Shown here: positions 37,613-48,037 of the stretch, piece after piece | Layout of the letters: every line of letters begins with the position of its first letter | Numbering within the stretch: the first letter of the stretch is position 1 | Assembly (NCBI GenBank): GCA_021798015.1 | Contig: JAJZYP010000003.1 | Span: 1-49,559 of the forward strand | Direction: 5' to 3' | DNA length: 49,559 nt | Origin: a bacterium | Lineage (GTDB): Bacteria > SZUA-79 > Acidulodesulfobacterales > Acidulodesulfobacteraceae | Program-made: the position numbers and the translations under genes | Notes under the pieces: model-generated | Seen by the model: the letters and a program-made list of their open reading frames with translations, nothing else | Databases searched by the model: none | What the model was told of the DNA's origin: nothing

Positions 37613-38560
37613 TTAACCTTTTATAAATTTAGACATATTATTGATAAAATCTTCAGCCTGGAAAACTATTTCTTCTATAACCTCTTTTACGGTTTTTTCC
37701 TCTTTTATCAGTCCCGCAATCTGTCCGCTCATTAAAGAACCCATTTCGATATCCCCGTCAACCGACGCAGCTTTCAATCTTCCCGTGCCGAGTTTTTCGT
37801 ATTCAACGACCGGCGAACATTTTTCTTCCAATTCGAGAAACATTTTCGCGAGCCTGTTTTTTAACACCCTGACAGGATGCCCCGTCGGCCTTCCGGTAAC
37901 GACGGTATCCCTGTCGGATGCCTTTATTACCATATCCTTCCAGTTTTGATGCACATGGCATTCCTTAGTCGCAAGAAATCTCGTGCCCATTTGAACGCCG
38001 CTTGCGCCCAGACATAAAGCGGCGGCGAACCCTCTGTAATCCGCAATTCCGCCCGCAGCTATAACGGGAATATTAACGCTATCGACAACCTGCGGAACAA
38101 TTACCATGGTGGTTAGCTCCCCGATATGCCCTCCCGATTCCGTACCCTCGGCAATTAAGGCATCCGCCCCAGCCTTTTCCATCCTTTTTGCAAGAGCCGT
38201 CGATGGAATAACGGGAATTACTTTTATGCCCGCTTCGTGAAATTTTTTAATGTAAGGTCCCGCATTTCCGGCTCCGGTCGTAACAACAGGGACGCCCTCT
38301 CGTATAACGGCATCGACTAATTCACCTATATGAGGCAAATATAGTATAAGATTTACGCCGAAAGGCTTATCGGTATTTTCCTTAGCTTTTCTTATTTCCT
38401 TAACAAGGAGATCCGGGGGCATCTGCCCTGCCCCTATTATACCCAAGCCTCCGGCATTTGAAACGGCGCTTGCAAGAGCATAATTCGAAGCCCATGCCAT
38501 TCCGCCCTGAAAAATCGGATATTTTATCCCAATTTTATCACATATGGGAGATTTTATCAT
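37613..38560 (-). CDS. fabK: FabK-type enoyl-ACP reductase II (flavin)
   Basis: IKYPIFQGGMAWASNYALASAVSNAGGLGIIGAG, AEGTESGGHIGELTTM, AAGGIADYRGFAAALCLGASGVQMGTRFLAT; in fab cluster. Confidence 0.92.
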   Translation of the reverse strand: MIKSPICDKIGIKYPIFQGGMAWASNYALASAVSNAGGLGIIGAGQMPPDLLVKEIRKAKENTDKPFGVNLILYLPHIGELVDAVIREGVPVVTTGAGNAGPYIKKFHEAGIKVIPVIPSTALAKRMEKAGADALIAEGTESGGHIGELTTMVIVPQVVDSVNIPVIAAGGIADYRGFAAALCLGASGVQMGTRFLATKECHVHQNWKDMVIKASDRDTVVTGRPTGHPVRVLKNRLAKMFLELEEKCSPVVEYEKLGTGRLKAASVDGDIEMGSLMSGQIAGLIKEEKTVKEVIEEIVFQAEDFINNMSKFIKG

Positions 38561-38580
38561 TTTATTGTTTCATCCTATTA

Positions 38581-38604
38581 GGGGACAGGCTTAAGCCTGT
38601 CCCC
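38581..38604. repeat. REP-like perfect palindrome in the fab cluster
   Basis: GGGGACAGGCTTAAGCCTGTCCCC, between fabH and fabK. Confidence 0.7.
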
Positions 38605-38639
38605 GTTTTACCATATATCATATATATAGTTATATAGTT

Positions 38640-39623
38640 TTACCATCTTATTATAGAAGATGCCCATGCGAGTCCAGCGCCGATAGCATCGATTAATACC
38701 AGATCCCCTTCTTTTATGCGGCCCGAAACGCACGCTTCGTCTAACGCAATAGGGATTGAACCGCTTGAAGTATTTCCATACTTCTCCACATTTACGAAAA
38801 CCCTCTCCATTGGAAAACACAACTTCTTTGCGGTGGCTTCTATTATCCTGATATTTGCCTGATGGGGAACAAACAAATCGATATCTTCCGGCTTAAGGCC
38901 GTTAAATTTAATAGCCTCTTCGGCAACATCTTTAAGATATTTTACCGCATATTTAAAAAGCTCGGAACCCTTCATCTTTATATAATGGTCAAGATTATTT
39001 ACCGTCTGGGCGGTTGCGGGCATTAAAGAGCCTCCCGCAGGAAGTTTAAGTATATTGTCATGCCCGCCCTCGGAATGTATGTGGGTCGATAAGATACCTC
39101 TTGTATTTTCGGTATTTGCGGATAACACCGCCGCCCCTCCGCCGTCACCGAATAATACGCAGGTTGACCTGTCGGTATAATCGGTAATTCTCGAAAGTAA
39201 ATCGGCGCCGATAACTAATGCATTTTTATATCTGCCCGATTTAATAAAGCTGTCTGCAATGGATAAAGAATAAATAAAGCCGCTGCACCCTGCGCTTACA
39301 TCAAAAGCGGCCGCATTTTTCAGCCCTAATTTTTCTTGAACGATGCAGGCGGTGGACGGAAATATCATATCCGGCGTAATTGTTCCGACTATGATAAGCT
39401 CTATGTCCATCGGGCTCACCCCCGAGCGCTTAATTGCCCGCCTTGCGGCATTGGCGGCTATATCCGATGTCGTTAAGCCGGCTTCGGCGATCCGCCTTTC
39501 TTTAATGCCGGTCCTTGAGGTAATCCACTCGTCCGATGTATCGACAATACTGCAAAGTTCTTCATTGGTAAGCACTTTTTCCGGAACATACGAACCGATT
39601 CCTGTAATCTGTGAATATATCAA
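38640..39623 (-). CDS. fabH: Beta-ketoacyl-ACP synthase III
   Basis: GIGSYVPEKVLTNEEL, TSDEWITSRTGIKERRIA, AFDVSAGCSGFIYSL, VPHQANIRIIEATAKKL, GNTSSGSIPIALDEA. Confidence 0.96.
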   Translation of the reverse strand: MIYSQITGIGSYVPEKVLTNEELCSIVDTSDEWITSRTGIKERRIAEAGLTTSDIAANAARRAIKRSGVSPMDIELIIVGTITPDMIFPSTACIVQEKLGLKNAAAFDVSAGCSGFIYSLSIADSFIKSGRYKNALVIGADLLSRITDYTDRSTCVLFGDGGGAAVLSANTENTRGILSTHIHSEGGHDNILKLPAGGSLMPATAQTVNNLDHYIKMKGSELFKYAVKYLKDVAEEAIKFNGLKPEDIDLFVPHQANIRIIEATAKKLCFPMERVFVNVEKYGNTSSGSIPIALDEACVSGRIKEGDLVLIDAIGAGLAWASSIIRW

Positions 39624-39655
39624 TTTTTTAAACCTTCGCTATCAAAATTTATATT

Positions 39656-40675
39656 TTATTGGGATAAATAACCGCTTTCGGCATTGGCTTCTATTTTATG
39701 GCTGATATTTAAAGTTATCCCTTTTTCGACAAAGTGCTTGGCAACAAAAATGGCGCTCGCGATTGCTTTTGGGCTTGCGCCGCCGTGGGCGATAAATGCC
39801 GCTCCGTTAACCCCGAGAAGCGGCGCCCCGCCGTATTCGTTGTGGTCAACAAGTTTTTTAAAATTTTTTAATGATTTTTTAGCAAGAAAAAACCCTAATT
39901 TCGCCATAAGGCTTTTGTCCACTTCGTCTTTTAAAAGATTAAATATTGTTTCGGCCAGCGTCTCGGATGCTTTTAAAATAACATTGCCCGTAAATCCGTC
40001 ACAAACAACTACATCGACTTTTCCGTTAAATATCTCTCTACCTTCGACATAGCCGTAAAAATTTAAATCGGTATTTTTTATAATCTTATAAGCCTCCCTT
40101 GTAAGATCGTTACCCTTGGATTCCTCTTCCCCATTGCTTAATAGGCCTATCTTCGGATTTTTTATATCCTTCATAAAAGCGGCATATTCGGCGCCCATTA
40201 TTGCAAATTGAGCAAGATGATGGGGTTTGACATCGACATTCGCTCCCGCGTCTATCAAAACGGTATAGCCGCCGATTGCCGGCATAATAGTAGCTATCGC
40301 AGGCCTGTCTATCCCCTTGATCCGCTTAAAAACAAACATAGCGATAGCCAAAGATGCCCCGCTATTACCCGCGCTGATAACGACATCCGCCTCTTTATTC
40401 TTTACAAGTTCGTAAGCAACGCGCAAAGAAGAGTTTTTTTTATTCCTTACGATAGAAGACGGAGAATCCTTCATTGTAATCCGCTCAGGAGCATGCTTTA
40501 TCTTAACCCTTGATGACATATGCCCGTTTTTTTTAAAAGCGCTCTCTAATGCGGCCTCATCCCCGGTGAGTATTATCTCTAATCCCTCATCCGACTCTAC
40601 GGCGGCTATTGCCCCTAAAACCTCGGGTTCCGGCGCCTTATCTGAACCAAAGCCGTCCAGAGCTATTTTAATCAT
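39656..40675 (-). CDS. plsX: Phosphate acyltransferase PlsX
   Basis: IALDGFGSDKAPEPEVLGA, SAGNSGASLAIAMF, CDGFTGNVILKASE, YGGAPLLGVNGAAFIAHGGAS. Confidence 0.96.
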   Translation of the reverse strand: MIKIALDGFGSDKAPEPEVLGAIAAVESDEGLEIILTGDEAALESAFKKNGHMSSRVKIKHAPERITMKDSPSSIVRNKKNSSLRVAYELVKNKEADVVISAGNSGASLAIAMFVFKRIKGIDRPAIATIMPAIGGYTVLIDAGANVDVKPHHLAQFAIMGAEYAAFMKDIKNPKIGLLSNGEEESKGNDLTREAYKIIKNTDLNFYGYVEGREIFNGKVDVVVCDGFTGNVILKASETLAETIFNLLKDEVDKSLMAKLGFFLAKKSLKNFKKLVDHNEYGGAPLLGVNGAAFIAHGGASPKAIASAIFVAKHFVEKGITLNISHKIEANAESGYLSQ

Positions 40676-40740
40676 TTATAATTTCCCCATTTTTAGGTAA
40701 AATTTTAACGCCCGTTAACTCTTTTATATAATTTGTATAA

Positions 40741-40929
40741 TCAGGCTTTTGATTCGGCTGCCGCAATTATAACCCGTCCCCTGTACGTTTTGCAATTAGC
40801 GCACATTCTATGCGGAAGCACGGGCTCCCCGCAATTCGGGCACTTTGAATAATTAGTTGCCTCAAGGCTGTCATGAGTTCTCCTTTTATCCCTCCTGCAT
40901 TTTGAGTGTCTTTTCTTTGGATTTGCCAT
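40741..40929 (-). CDS. rpmF: 50S ribosomal protein L32
   Basis: MANPKKRHSKCRRDKRRTHDSLEATNYSKCPNCGEPVLPHRMCANCKTYRGRVII. Confidence 0.97.
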   Translation of the reverse strand: MANPKKRHSKCRRDKRRTHDSLEATNYSKCPNCGEPVLPHRMCANCKTYRGRVIIAAAESKA

Positions 40930-41013
40930 ATAAATCTCCTTTTATTAATCTGAATTAAACCAATTTTTTAAAATATATGCTATATTATTAATAAAATATT
41001 AAAATGTCAATGT

Positions 41014-43524
41014 TCATTTTTCTATCTTTATAAACAGGTTATCATCCGCGGTTTTAAAATCCGCTTCGTCGGAAAATATCATTCTTTTCGCCCGTGCGGC
41101 AGATTTTATATCGCTGTTCACGCTGTTTAAGATGCTTATATAATCGTTATTCAGCGTTTTAACTAAAAGTTTGTCAATCTTATGATTTTGATGAAGATTT
41201 AAACTTGTTCTTAATTTTCTTGAAGCCTCGAGAATATTCAATAAAATTTTAACGGTTTTTATGGAAGATTCGAAGGTAAGTTCTTTTCTGTAGTCTGGCC
41301 AATTTGACAAATGAATACTGCCGGCCGTTTCAAAATTTTTATAAAACGACAGGTATAATTCTTCCGTAATAAACGGAAAAAATGGAGCAAATATTTTTAT
41401 CATATTGAATGAAACAAAATACATAACATTTAAAGCCTTATCTTTTCTGTCAAAATTTTCTTCTTCCTCGTCCCAAAAAACATTTTTTATAATTTCGAGA
41501 TAATTATCGCAATATACATTATAAAAGAAATCGACCATTGCCTTTAAACTTGAGGAGTATTCGTAAGATTCCATATAGTTCCCGCATATCTTTAAAGTGT
41601 TTTCGAATTCCGTAATAACCCATTTATCGACTTCGCCCAATTCAAGTTCCGATATGTCTTTCTCATACGGATTAAATCCTTCGTTGACATTTGTGATTAA
41701 AAACCTTGCCGCATTCCATAATTTAATTAAAAGCCTTCTGCCGTTCGCGACATCTTCTTCGTTAAACCTTAAATCCTGCCCCAGATTTGCCTTTGAAGCC
41801 CAGTATCTTAAGGCATCCGCGGAATATTTATTTATTATTTCTTCGGGTCCTACAAAATTACCTAAGCTTTTAGACATCTTTTTGCCGTTTTTATCAAGTC
41901 CCCAGCCGCTTATCATAACATTTTTAAACGGAATATTACCCGTATGATAAATAGATTTTACGACGGTATAAAATAACCATGTTCGAATAATTTCCTGAGC
42001 CTGCGGCCGCAGGCTCATCGGGTAAATCCTATCTAAAAGTTTTTTTTTATCGGCGGCGCGGGAATCATATGCCCATAAGGCGTTAATCAGGGGGGTCATC
42101 GATGATGTCATCCATGTGTCCATAACATCCGTCTCCGGTTTAAATTCTTTCCCCCCGCATTTAGGACATTTAATAATATCGGGATGGGCTATGGCAGGGT
42201 CCACGGGCAGTTCGTCCTCTTTTGCAAGGATTACTTCGCCGCAATTTGCGCAATACCAGACAGGAAAGGGTACGCCGTAAAATCTTTGCCTCGATATATT
42301 CCAGTCCCATTTTAAATTATTAACCCATTCGTCGTATCTTGGTTTCATAAAATCGGGGTGCCACTTTATTTCACCGGCAGCCTCTAAGAATTTATCTTTA
42401 TTATCTAAAATTTTTATAAACCATTGAAGCTCGCGAATAAATTCGACGGGGGTTTCACACCTGTCATGAACGCCGACATTATGCAAAAGCGGTTTTTCCC
42501 CTTTTATAAACGATAATTTCTTGAGGTCATCTACTATTGCTCTTTTTGCATCCCTTACGGTTAATCCGCTATAAGCCCCTGACGCTTCATTTAATCTTCC
42601 CGCTTTATCTACAATGATAGCCGTGTCAAGTTTATTCTCCTTCCACTTTCTAACATCTTCGGCATCGCCCCAGGTGCAAACCATCATCAAACCCGTTCCA
42701 TAATTTATATCTACGGTTTCATCATATTTAACGGGAACATCTTTATTATATAGAGGGGTTTTAACGGTTTGCCCGTTTAAAAACCTGTATCTGTCGTCAA
42801 GAGGGTTGGCATAAACCGCAACGCATGCCCCCAGTAATTCGGGGCGGGTTGTGGATATTATAAGACCCTGGCCCGATGATGATTTAAATTCTATGTCATA
42901 CAAAATACCGTTTAATTCTTCTATTATAATATCCGCCTGCGCAAGCGAGGTTCTGCATTGAGGGCACCATAAAATAGGCTCGTTCCTTCTTTCTATCAGC
43001 TTCTTATGGTAAAGATCAATAAATGATTTTTGGGATGTTTTCCTGCATCTTTCATCTATCGTAGAGTATGACAGCCGGTAATCGACGCTTATTCCTGCGG
43101 ATTTCCATAAGGCTTTATATGTCTCGATGCCAATCTTCGTCTCTTTTAAGCAAAGGTCTATAAACTCTTCCCTCGTTATCTTCGACTTGTTTATTTTATA
43201 CTTTTTTTCGACATACCGCTCCGTCGGAAGACCGTTATCGTCGAAACCCATCGGATAAAACACATTAAACCCTTTCATTCTTTTGTACCTGACGATAAAC
43301 TCGGCCTGGGAATAACTCATTACATGCCCGACATGGAGATGGGCGGATGAAACATAAGGCGGAGGAGTATCGGCCGAAAAAATTTCCTTTTCGGTATCAA
43401 AGAAATCGAAACTATATGTATCGTTATCTTCCCAATACTGCGCTATCTTTTTTTCGACCGCCTGATAGTCGTAATTTTTCGGAAAATCTTTGAAATTATT
43501 AAAATTTTCTTCGGATTTTTGCAT
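41014..43524 (-). CDS. valS: Valyl-tRNA synthetase, short form
   Basis: HLHVGHVMSYSQAEFIVRYKRMKGFNVFYPMGFDDNGLPTE; KMSKSLGNFVGPEEII; editing domain; 836 aa. Confidence 0.93.
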   Translation of the reverse strand: MQKSEENFNNFKDFPKNYDYQAVEKKIAQYWEDNDTYSFDFFDTEKEIFSADTPPPYVSSAHLHVGHVMSYSQAEFIVRYKRMKGFNVFYPMGFDDNGLPTERYVEKKYKINKSKITREEFIDLCLKETKIGIETYKALWKSAGISVDYRLSYSTIDERCRKTSQKSFIDLYHKKLIERRNEPILWCPQCRTSLAQADIIIEELNGILYDIEFKSSSGQGLIISTTRPELLGACVAVYANPLDDRYRFLNGQTVKTPLYNKDVPVKYDETVDINYGTGLMMVCTWGDAEDVRKWKENKLDTAIIVDKAGRLNEASGAYSGLTVRDAKRAIVDDLKKLSFIKGEKPLLHNVGVHDRCETPVEFIRELQWFIKILDNKDKFLEAAGEIKWHPDFMKPRYDEWVNNLKWDWNISRQRFYGVPFPVWYCANCGEVILAKEDELPVDPAIAHPDIIKCPKCGGKEFKPETDVMDTWMTSSMTPLINALWAYDSRAADKKKLLDRIYPMSLRPQAQEIIRTWLFYTVVKSIYHTGNIPFKNVMISGWGLDKNGKKMSKSLGNFVGPEEIINKYSADALRYWASKANLGQDLRFNEEDVANGRRLLIKLWNAARFLITNVNEGFNPYEKDISELELGEVDKWVITEFENTLKICGNYMESYEYSSSLKAMVDFFYNVYCDNYLEIIKNVFWDEEEENFDRKDKALNVMYFVSFNMIKIFAPFFPFITEELYLSFYKNFETAGSIHLSNWPDYRKELTFESSIKTVKILLNILEASRKLRTSLNLHQNHKIDKLLVKTLNNDYISILNSVNSDIKSAARAKRMIFSDEADFKTADDNLFIKIEK

Positions 43525-43608
43525 AGATTATTAAGTTTAGCAATTTTTTTTATAAAAATCAATCATAACTTGCAAAACTTGTATTATTATATGTTATAAT
43601 TATAAAAT

Positions 43609-45144
43609 ATGTATCAGGTGCTTGCCAGAAAATACAGGCCAAAAATTTTCGATGAAATAGCGGGGCAGGATAACATTGTCCAAACGCTTAAAAATGCCGT
43701 TATTCACGACAGGATTGCCCATGCCTACATATTTTCCGGCACAAGGGGAGTCGGTAAAACATCTATTGCAAGAATACTTGCAAAATCGATTAACTGCGAA
43801 AACGGTCCTACGATAAATCCGTGCGGCGTTTGCTCCGCATGTGTCCAGATTCAAAACGGCAGCTCGGTGGATGTTATAGAAATCGACGGGGCATCGAATA
43901 CCGGCGTTGACGCAATAAGGGATTTAAAGGAAAACATAATATATCTGCCGCAGAGTTTTAAATATAAAATTTACATCATCGACGAGGTTCACATGCTTTC
44001 AAATAGCGCCTTTAATGCTCTTTTAAAGACGTTAGAAGAGCCTCCCGCCCACGCTAAATTTATTTTTGCAACAACCGAATTGCACAAAGTCCCCGAAACT
44101 ATTTTATCGAGGTGTCAAAGGTTTAACTTCAAAAGAATACCGACCGATATAATTTACCGTAAATTAAAAGAGATTGCGGCTGCGGAAGACATTTCCGTTA
44201 CCGATGAAAACTTAATGATTATGGCCTCTTTGGCTGACGGATCCGTTAGGGACTCTCTCACAACCTTTGACACTATTATATCGTACTTCGGAAAGGATAT
44301 AAAAGAAGATATATCGCCCGTTCTTGGATTAACCGTTAAAGCAGCGATCGTTGATCTTATCGGCGCAATTTTTAAGAAGGATTATGAAGCTTCCATCAGG
44401 CTGGCAAAAGAAATATACGACTCCGGGGCAGATATAAGGCAGTTTATAAAACAGCTTGCATTCTACATCAGAAATATTTTAATAATAAAATTAAAATATA
44501 AAGATATGATTAACGATATGACGGATGAAGAAATAAATGCTTTAATTCCCCTTGCCGGACAAACACGCTCGGAGGAACTTCTCGATATGATAGATATATT
44601 ACTTAACTCGGACGCCAAATATCAAAAAATCTCTTCCCCTTCATTAATGCTTGAACTTACTCTTTTCAGGCTTATAAATATTCCATCGAAACATAATGTA
44701 ACGGAACTCATAAATAAAATCGATAAATTTATATCGCTTAAAACAAATCCGGCAGAAAATCCAAAAATGGAGGGTAAAACCGGCAAGTTTAATTTAAACG
44801 ATGAGGCTCTGACACCGCCTCCGCCCACATTTGACTCATCCTTTGCACTTCGTCAGCCGCTGCCGAAAACTGCCGCTCCCGCTCCGGCGCAAACGGACAG
44901 GCAAGTTAAAATAGCGCCTAATGACGGTAATAATACGCACGGGGGATCAGACGAATTCTTTGCCCATTTCGATAAAATCGATGAAAAATTAGCTCAAGAA
45001 AATAGTAAGCAGGAAACTAACGCTTTAATAGATGACGGCATTAAAGCCAACGAAGCTGAAAAACCCGATGAAAGCATAATCATGGAAAGCATAAAAGACA
45101 TTTTCGGGAAAGATATCGAAAGGATAGATAAGACTAAAAAGTAA
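43609..45144 (+). CDS. dnaX: DNA polymerase III subunits gamma/tau
   Basis: YQVLARKYRPKIFDEIAGQDNIVQTLKNAV, FSGTRGVGKTSIARILAKSINCENG, IDEVHMLSNSAFNALLKTLEEPP. Confidence 0.97.
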   Translation: MYQVLARKYRPKIFDEIAGQDNIVQTLKNAVIHDRIAHAYIFSGTRGVGKTSIARILAKSINCENGPTINPCGVCSACVQIQNGSSVDVIEIDGASNTGVDAIRDLKENIIYLPQSFKYKIYIIDEVHMLSNSAFNALLKTLEEPPAHAKFIFATTELHKVPETILSRCQRFNFKRIPTDIIYRKLKEIAAAEDISVTDENLMIMASLADGSVRDSLTTFDTIISYFGKDIKEDISPVLGLTVKAAIVDLIGAIFKKDYEASIRLAKEIYDSGADIRQFIKQLAFYIRNILIIKLKYKDMINDMTDEEINALIPLAGQTRSEELLDMIDILLNSDAKYQKISSPSLMLELTLFRLINIPSKHNVTELINKIDKFISLKTNPAENPKMEGKTGKFNLNDEALTPPPPTFDSSFALRQPLPKTAAPAPAQTDRQVKIAPNDGNNTHGGSDEFFAHFDKIDEKLAQENSKQETNALIDDGIKANEAEKPDESIIMESIKDIFGKDIERIDKTKK

Positions 45145-45235
45145 CCTAAAAAAGTGAAACCGCCTTGTTATTTTTTAAAAAAAATTATAGAATAATATAA
45201 TATAAACACAAATAGAAATCTGGAGGAATGTTAAA

Positions 45236-45550
45236 ATGTCCAAAAATATGGCAGGAATGTTAAAGCAAGCTCAAAAGTTTCAATCGGATATGCTTAAAAT
45301 GCAGGAAGAACTCGGTTCTAAAATTGTCGAATCCAGTTCCGGCGGCGGTATGGTTACGGCAAAAGTGAACGGAAAACAGGAACTTATATCCATAACGATA
45401 GATAAAGCCGTTATTAATCCCGATGATGCCGAAATGCTTCAAGACCTTATAGTCGCCTCTATTAACGAAGCCCTTAATAAATCAAAAGATATGGTTACGA
45501 ATGAAATGTCCAAATTAACGGGCGGACTTAATTTACCCGGCCTTTTTTAA
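45236..45550 (+). CDS. YbaB/EbfC nucleoid-associated protein
   Basis: MAGMLKQAQKFQSDMLKMQEELGSKIVESSSGGGMVTAKVNGKQELISITID. Confidence 0.95.
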   Translation: MSKNMAGMLKQAQKFQSDMLKMQEELGSKIVESSSGGGMVTAKVNGKQELISITIDKAVINPDDAEMLQDLIVASINEALNKSKDMVTNEMSKLTGGLNLPGLF

Positions 45551-45602
45551 TAAATTAAAACAATATTATATCTAAATTATATCCAAATTATATCCAAGAC
45601 TT

Positions 45603-46208
45603 ATGTCGATTAATCAATCCGATTATATTAGAGATATTGTGTCCGCCTTTAAAAAACTTCCCGGAATAGGCGAAAGATCCGCAAGAAGGCTTGCGTTTTA
45701 CATATTATCCCAAAATGAATCGGTAGCATATAGCCTTGCAAATGCCATAAAAGATGCAAAACAAAATATCAAACTTTGCAAAAATTGTTTTAATCTGAGC
45801 GGAGAAGATTTTTGCCCTATATGCAAAAATACATCGAGGAACTCTAAATTATTATGCGTAGTGGAAAATCCGGAAATAATATATGTATTCGAAAAAAGCG
45901 GCAACTTTAACGGCTTTTATCATGTCCTCCACGGCTTAATAAATCCTTTGGAGGGGATAACCCCTTCGGATATAAAACTTAAAGAACTTGCGGTCAGGGT
46001 GGAGCAGGGGGGCTTCGAGGAAATAATCCTTGCGCTAAACCCCAATTCTAACGGCGAAGCCACCATGGTTTATATTCAAAAAATATTATCGCCTTACAAT
46101 GTTCATATAACCGCTCTGGCAAGGGGAATACCGATAGGTTCCGACCTTGAATATGTTGACAAAGACACGCTTTCGGAAGCCATTAACTACAGAAAAAACT
46201 TTGGATAA
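45603..46208 (+). CDS. recR: Recombination protein RecR
   Basis: LPGIGERSARRLAFYIL, CKNCFNLSGEDFCPICKNTSRN, YHVLHGLINPLEGITPSDI, TALARGIPIGSDLEYVDKDTL. Confidence 0.97.
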   Translation: MSINQSDYIRDIVSAFKKLPGIGERSARRLAFYILSQNESVAYSLANAIKDAKQNIKLCKNCFNLSGEDFCPICKNTSRNSKLLCVVENPEIIYVFEKSGNFNGFYHVLHGLINPLEGITPSDIKLKELAVRVEQGGFEEIILALNPNSNGEATMVYIQKILSPYNVHITALARGIPIGSDLEYVDKDTLSEAINYRKNFG

Positions 46209-46338
46209 TTCCAAACATTCCAAGACCTGCAAAAATTTCCCCCCATAAGATATTGACATATTTATAAAAAACTAATAAAATGATAATTTTCTTATCTTAA
46301 ATATAAATAATATATTGTTGTTTTGCATGTAAATTAAA

Positions 46339-47709
46339 ATGTTTGACGGACTTAGCTCAAAATTAGAAAAGGTATTTAAAAACCTTCGCGGGTATGGGAA
46401 GCTTTCCGAGAAAAATATCGAGGACGCTCTCAAAGAGGTCAGGCTGTCCCTGCTCGAAGCCGATGTAAACTACCTTATAGTCAAGGAATTTATCGAATCG
46501 GTCAAGAACAAGGCTGTCGGCGAAAAGGTTATGGACAGTCTTACGCCGTCCCAGCAGATAATTAAAATCATACACGACGAGCTGACAAGCCTTCTCGGCG
46601 GCCACGAACCCCTTAATATTAAAGCTAAGCCGCCTGTCGTCATTATGCTCGCCGGACTTCAGGGTTCGGGTAAGACTACGACCGCCGGAAAACTTGCCCT
46701 CTATTTGCGGGGGTTAAAGCGGAGCGTTTATCTTGTTCCCGCGGATGTCTATAGGCCTGCCGCCGTTCTTCAACTTAAAAAAATCGGCGCAAGCATAAAC
46801 ATTCCGGTTTACGAAACCCCGGAAAAGGACGGCAGGATTACGCAGAAACCCGGAGAAATAGTCAAAAACGCCTTAGAAATCGCCGAAAAGCATGCTTACG
46901 ATACACTGATAATAGACACGGCGGGACGCCTTGAAATCGACGAGCCTTTGATGGAAGAATTAAAAACCCTCAAAAGCAAATTTAACCCTAATGAAATACT
47001 TTTCGTCGCCGATTCTATGCTTGGACAGAGCGCCGTTACGGTTGCAAAAACATTTAACGAAGCGATAGGCATAACAGGGGTTGTTCTTACCAAGGTTGAC
47101 GGCGATTCCAGGGGCGGCGCCGCTCTTTCCATCAAAAAAACCGTGGATAAACCGATAAAATTTATAGGCGTCGGCGAGAAATTAAGCGATTTCGAACCCT
47201 TTTACGGAGAAAGGATAGCCGACAGGATACTCGGCATGGGCGATGTTATGAGCCTCATCGAAAAAGCCCAGAACGCCGTGGACGAAAAATCGGCAAAAGC
47301 CATAGAAGAAAGCCTTAATAAAAAAGATTTTACGGTTAAAGATTTTGCCGAACAGCTAAAAATGGTTTCTAAAATAGGCGGCATCGGTCAGATTGCCTCG
47401 ATGATACCCGGTTTTTCCAAAATAAAGGACAAGTTCAACCCTGAAGCCGCCGAAAAAGAATTTAAAAAAATAAATGCTATCATAAACTCGATGACGGAAA
47501 AGGAACGGCTTAACCCCGCAATACTCAACGGCGGACGCAGAAAGAGAATTTCCGCGGGAAGCGGTACTTCGGTCAACGATGTAAATATATTTATAAATAA
47601 ATTCGAAGAAGTAAAAAAAATGATGAAATCGTTTAAGGGCGGAAAATTCGGTTCGCTTAAAAATTTGAAAAATATCGGCGGTATGAAAAATATGTTCAAT
47701 AATCTTTAA
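46339..47709 (+). CDS. ffh: Signal recognition particle protein Ffh
   Basis: MLAGLQGSGKTTTAGKLALYL, VPADVYRPAAVLQL, IDTAGRLEIDEPLMEEL, LTKVDGDSRGGAALSI, M domain. Confidence 0.97.
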   Translation: MFDGLSSKLEKVFKNLRGYGKLSEKNIEDALKEVRLSLLEADVNYLIVKEFIESVKNKAVGEKVMDSLTPSQQIIKIIHDELTSLLGGHEPLNIKAKPPVVIMLAGLQGSGKTTTAGKLALYLRGLKRSVYLVPADVYRPAAVLQLKKIGASINIPVYETPEKDGRITQKPGEIVKNALEIAEKHAYDTLIIDTAGRLEIDEPLMEELKTLKSKFNPNEILFVADSMLGQSAVTVAKTFNEAIGITGVVLTKVDGDSRGGAALSIKKTVDKPIKFIGVGEKLSDFEPFYGERIADRILGMGDVMSLIEKAQNAVDEKSAKAIEESLNKKDFTVKDFAEQLKMVSKIGGIGQIASMIPGFSKIKDKFNPEAAEKEFKKINAIINSMTEKERLNPAILNGGRRKRISAGSGTSVNDVNIFINKFEEVKKMMKSFKGGKFGSLKNLKNIGGMKNMFNNL

Positions 47710-47797
47710 TTTTTTATTTAATTGCATTAATAGCGGTAATCATCAATAATTATAATTATCAAAACTTTTAACTTTAACAAAACAAAGGAGATTTCAG

Positions 47798-48037
47798 GTG
47801 GCAGTAAAAATCAGACTTGCAAGAACCGGTTCTCACAAAAAACCATTTTACAGGATTGTGGCGGCTTCCGGCGAAAAAGCCGTTCAAAAAAAATTCATAG
47901 AAATACTGGGTACATATAATCCCTGCTCGAATACCTCACAATTTAAGGTTGACAGGGATAAGTTCGACAAATGGATAAGCCTCGGCGCTAAACCAAGCGA
48001 TACGGTTATGTCTTTATTGAAAAAACAGGGAAAATGA
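47798..48037 (+). CDS. rpsP: 30S ribosomal protein S16
   Basis: VKIRLARTGSHKKPFYRIVAASGEKAVQKKFIEILGTYNP (GTG start). Confidence 0.97.
   Translation: MAVKIRLARTGSHKKPFYRIVAASGEKAVQKKFIEILGTYNPCSNTSQFKVDRDKFDKWISLGAKPSDTVMSLLKKQGK

Noticed and set aside
45100-45175. Possible dnaX programmed frameshift (AAAAAG tracts near the end)
   Set aside because: The A-tracts lie at or after the stop codon and no gamma-generating slippery site with stop was identified inside the gene.
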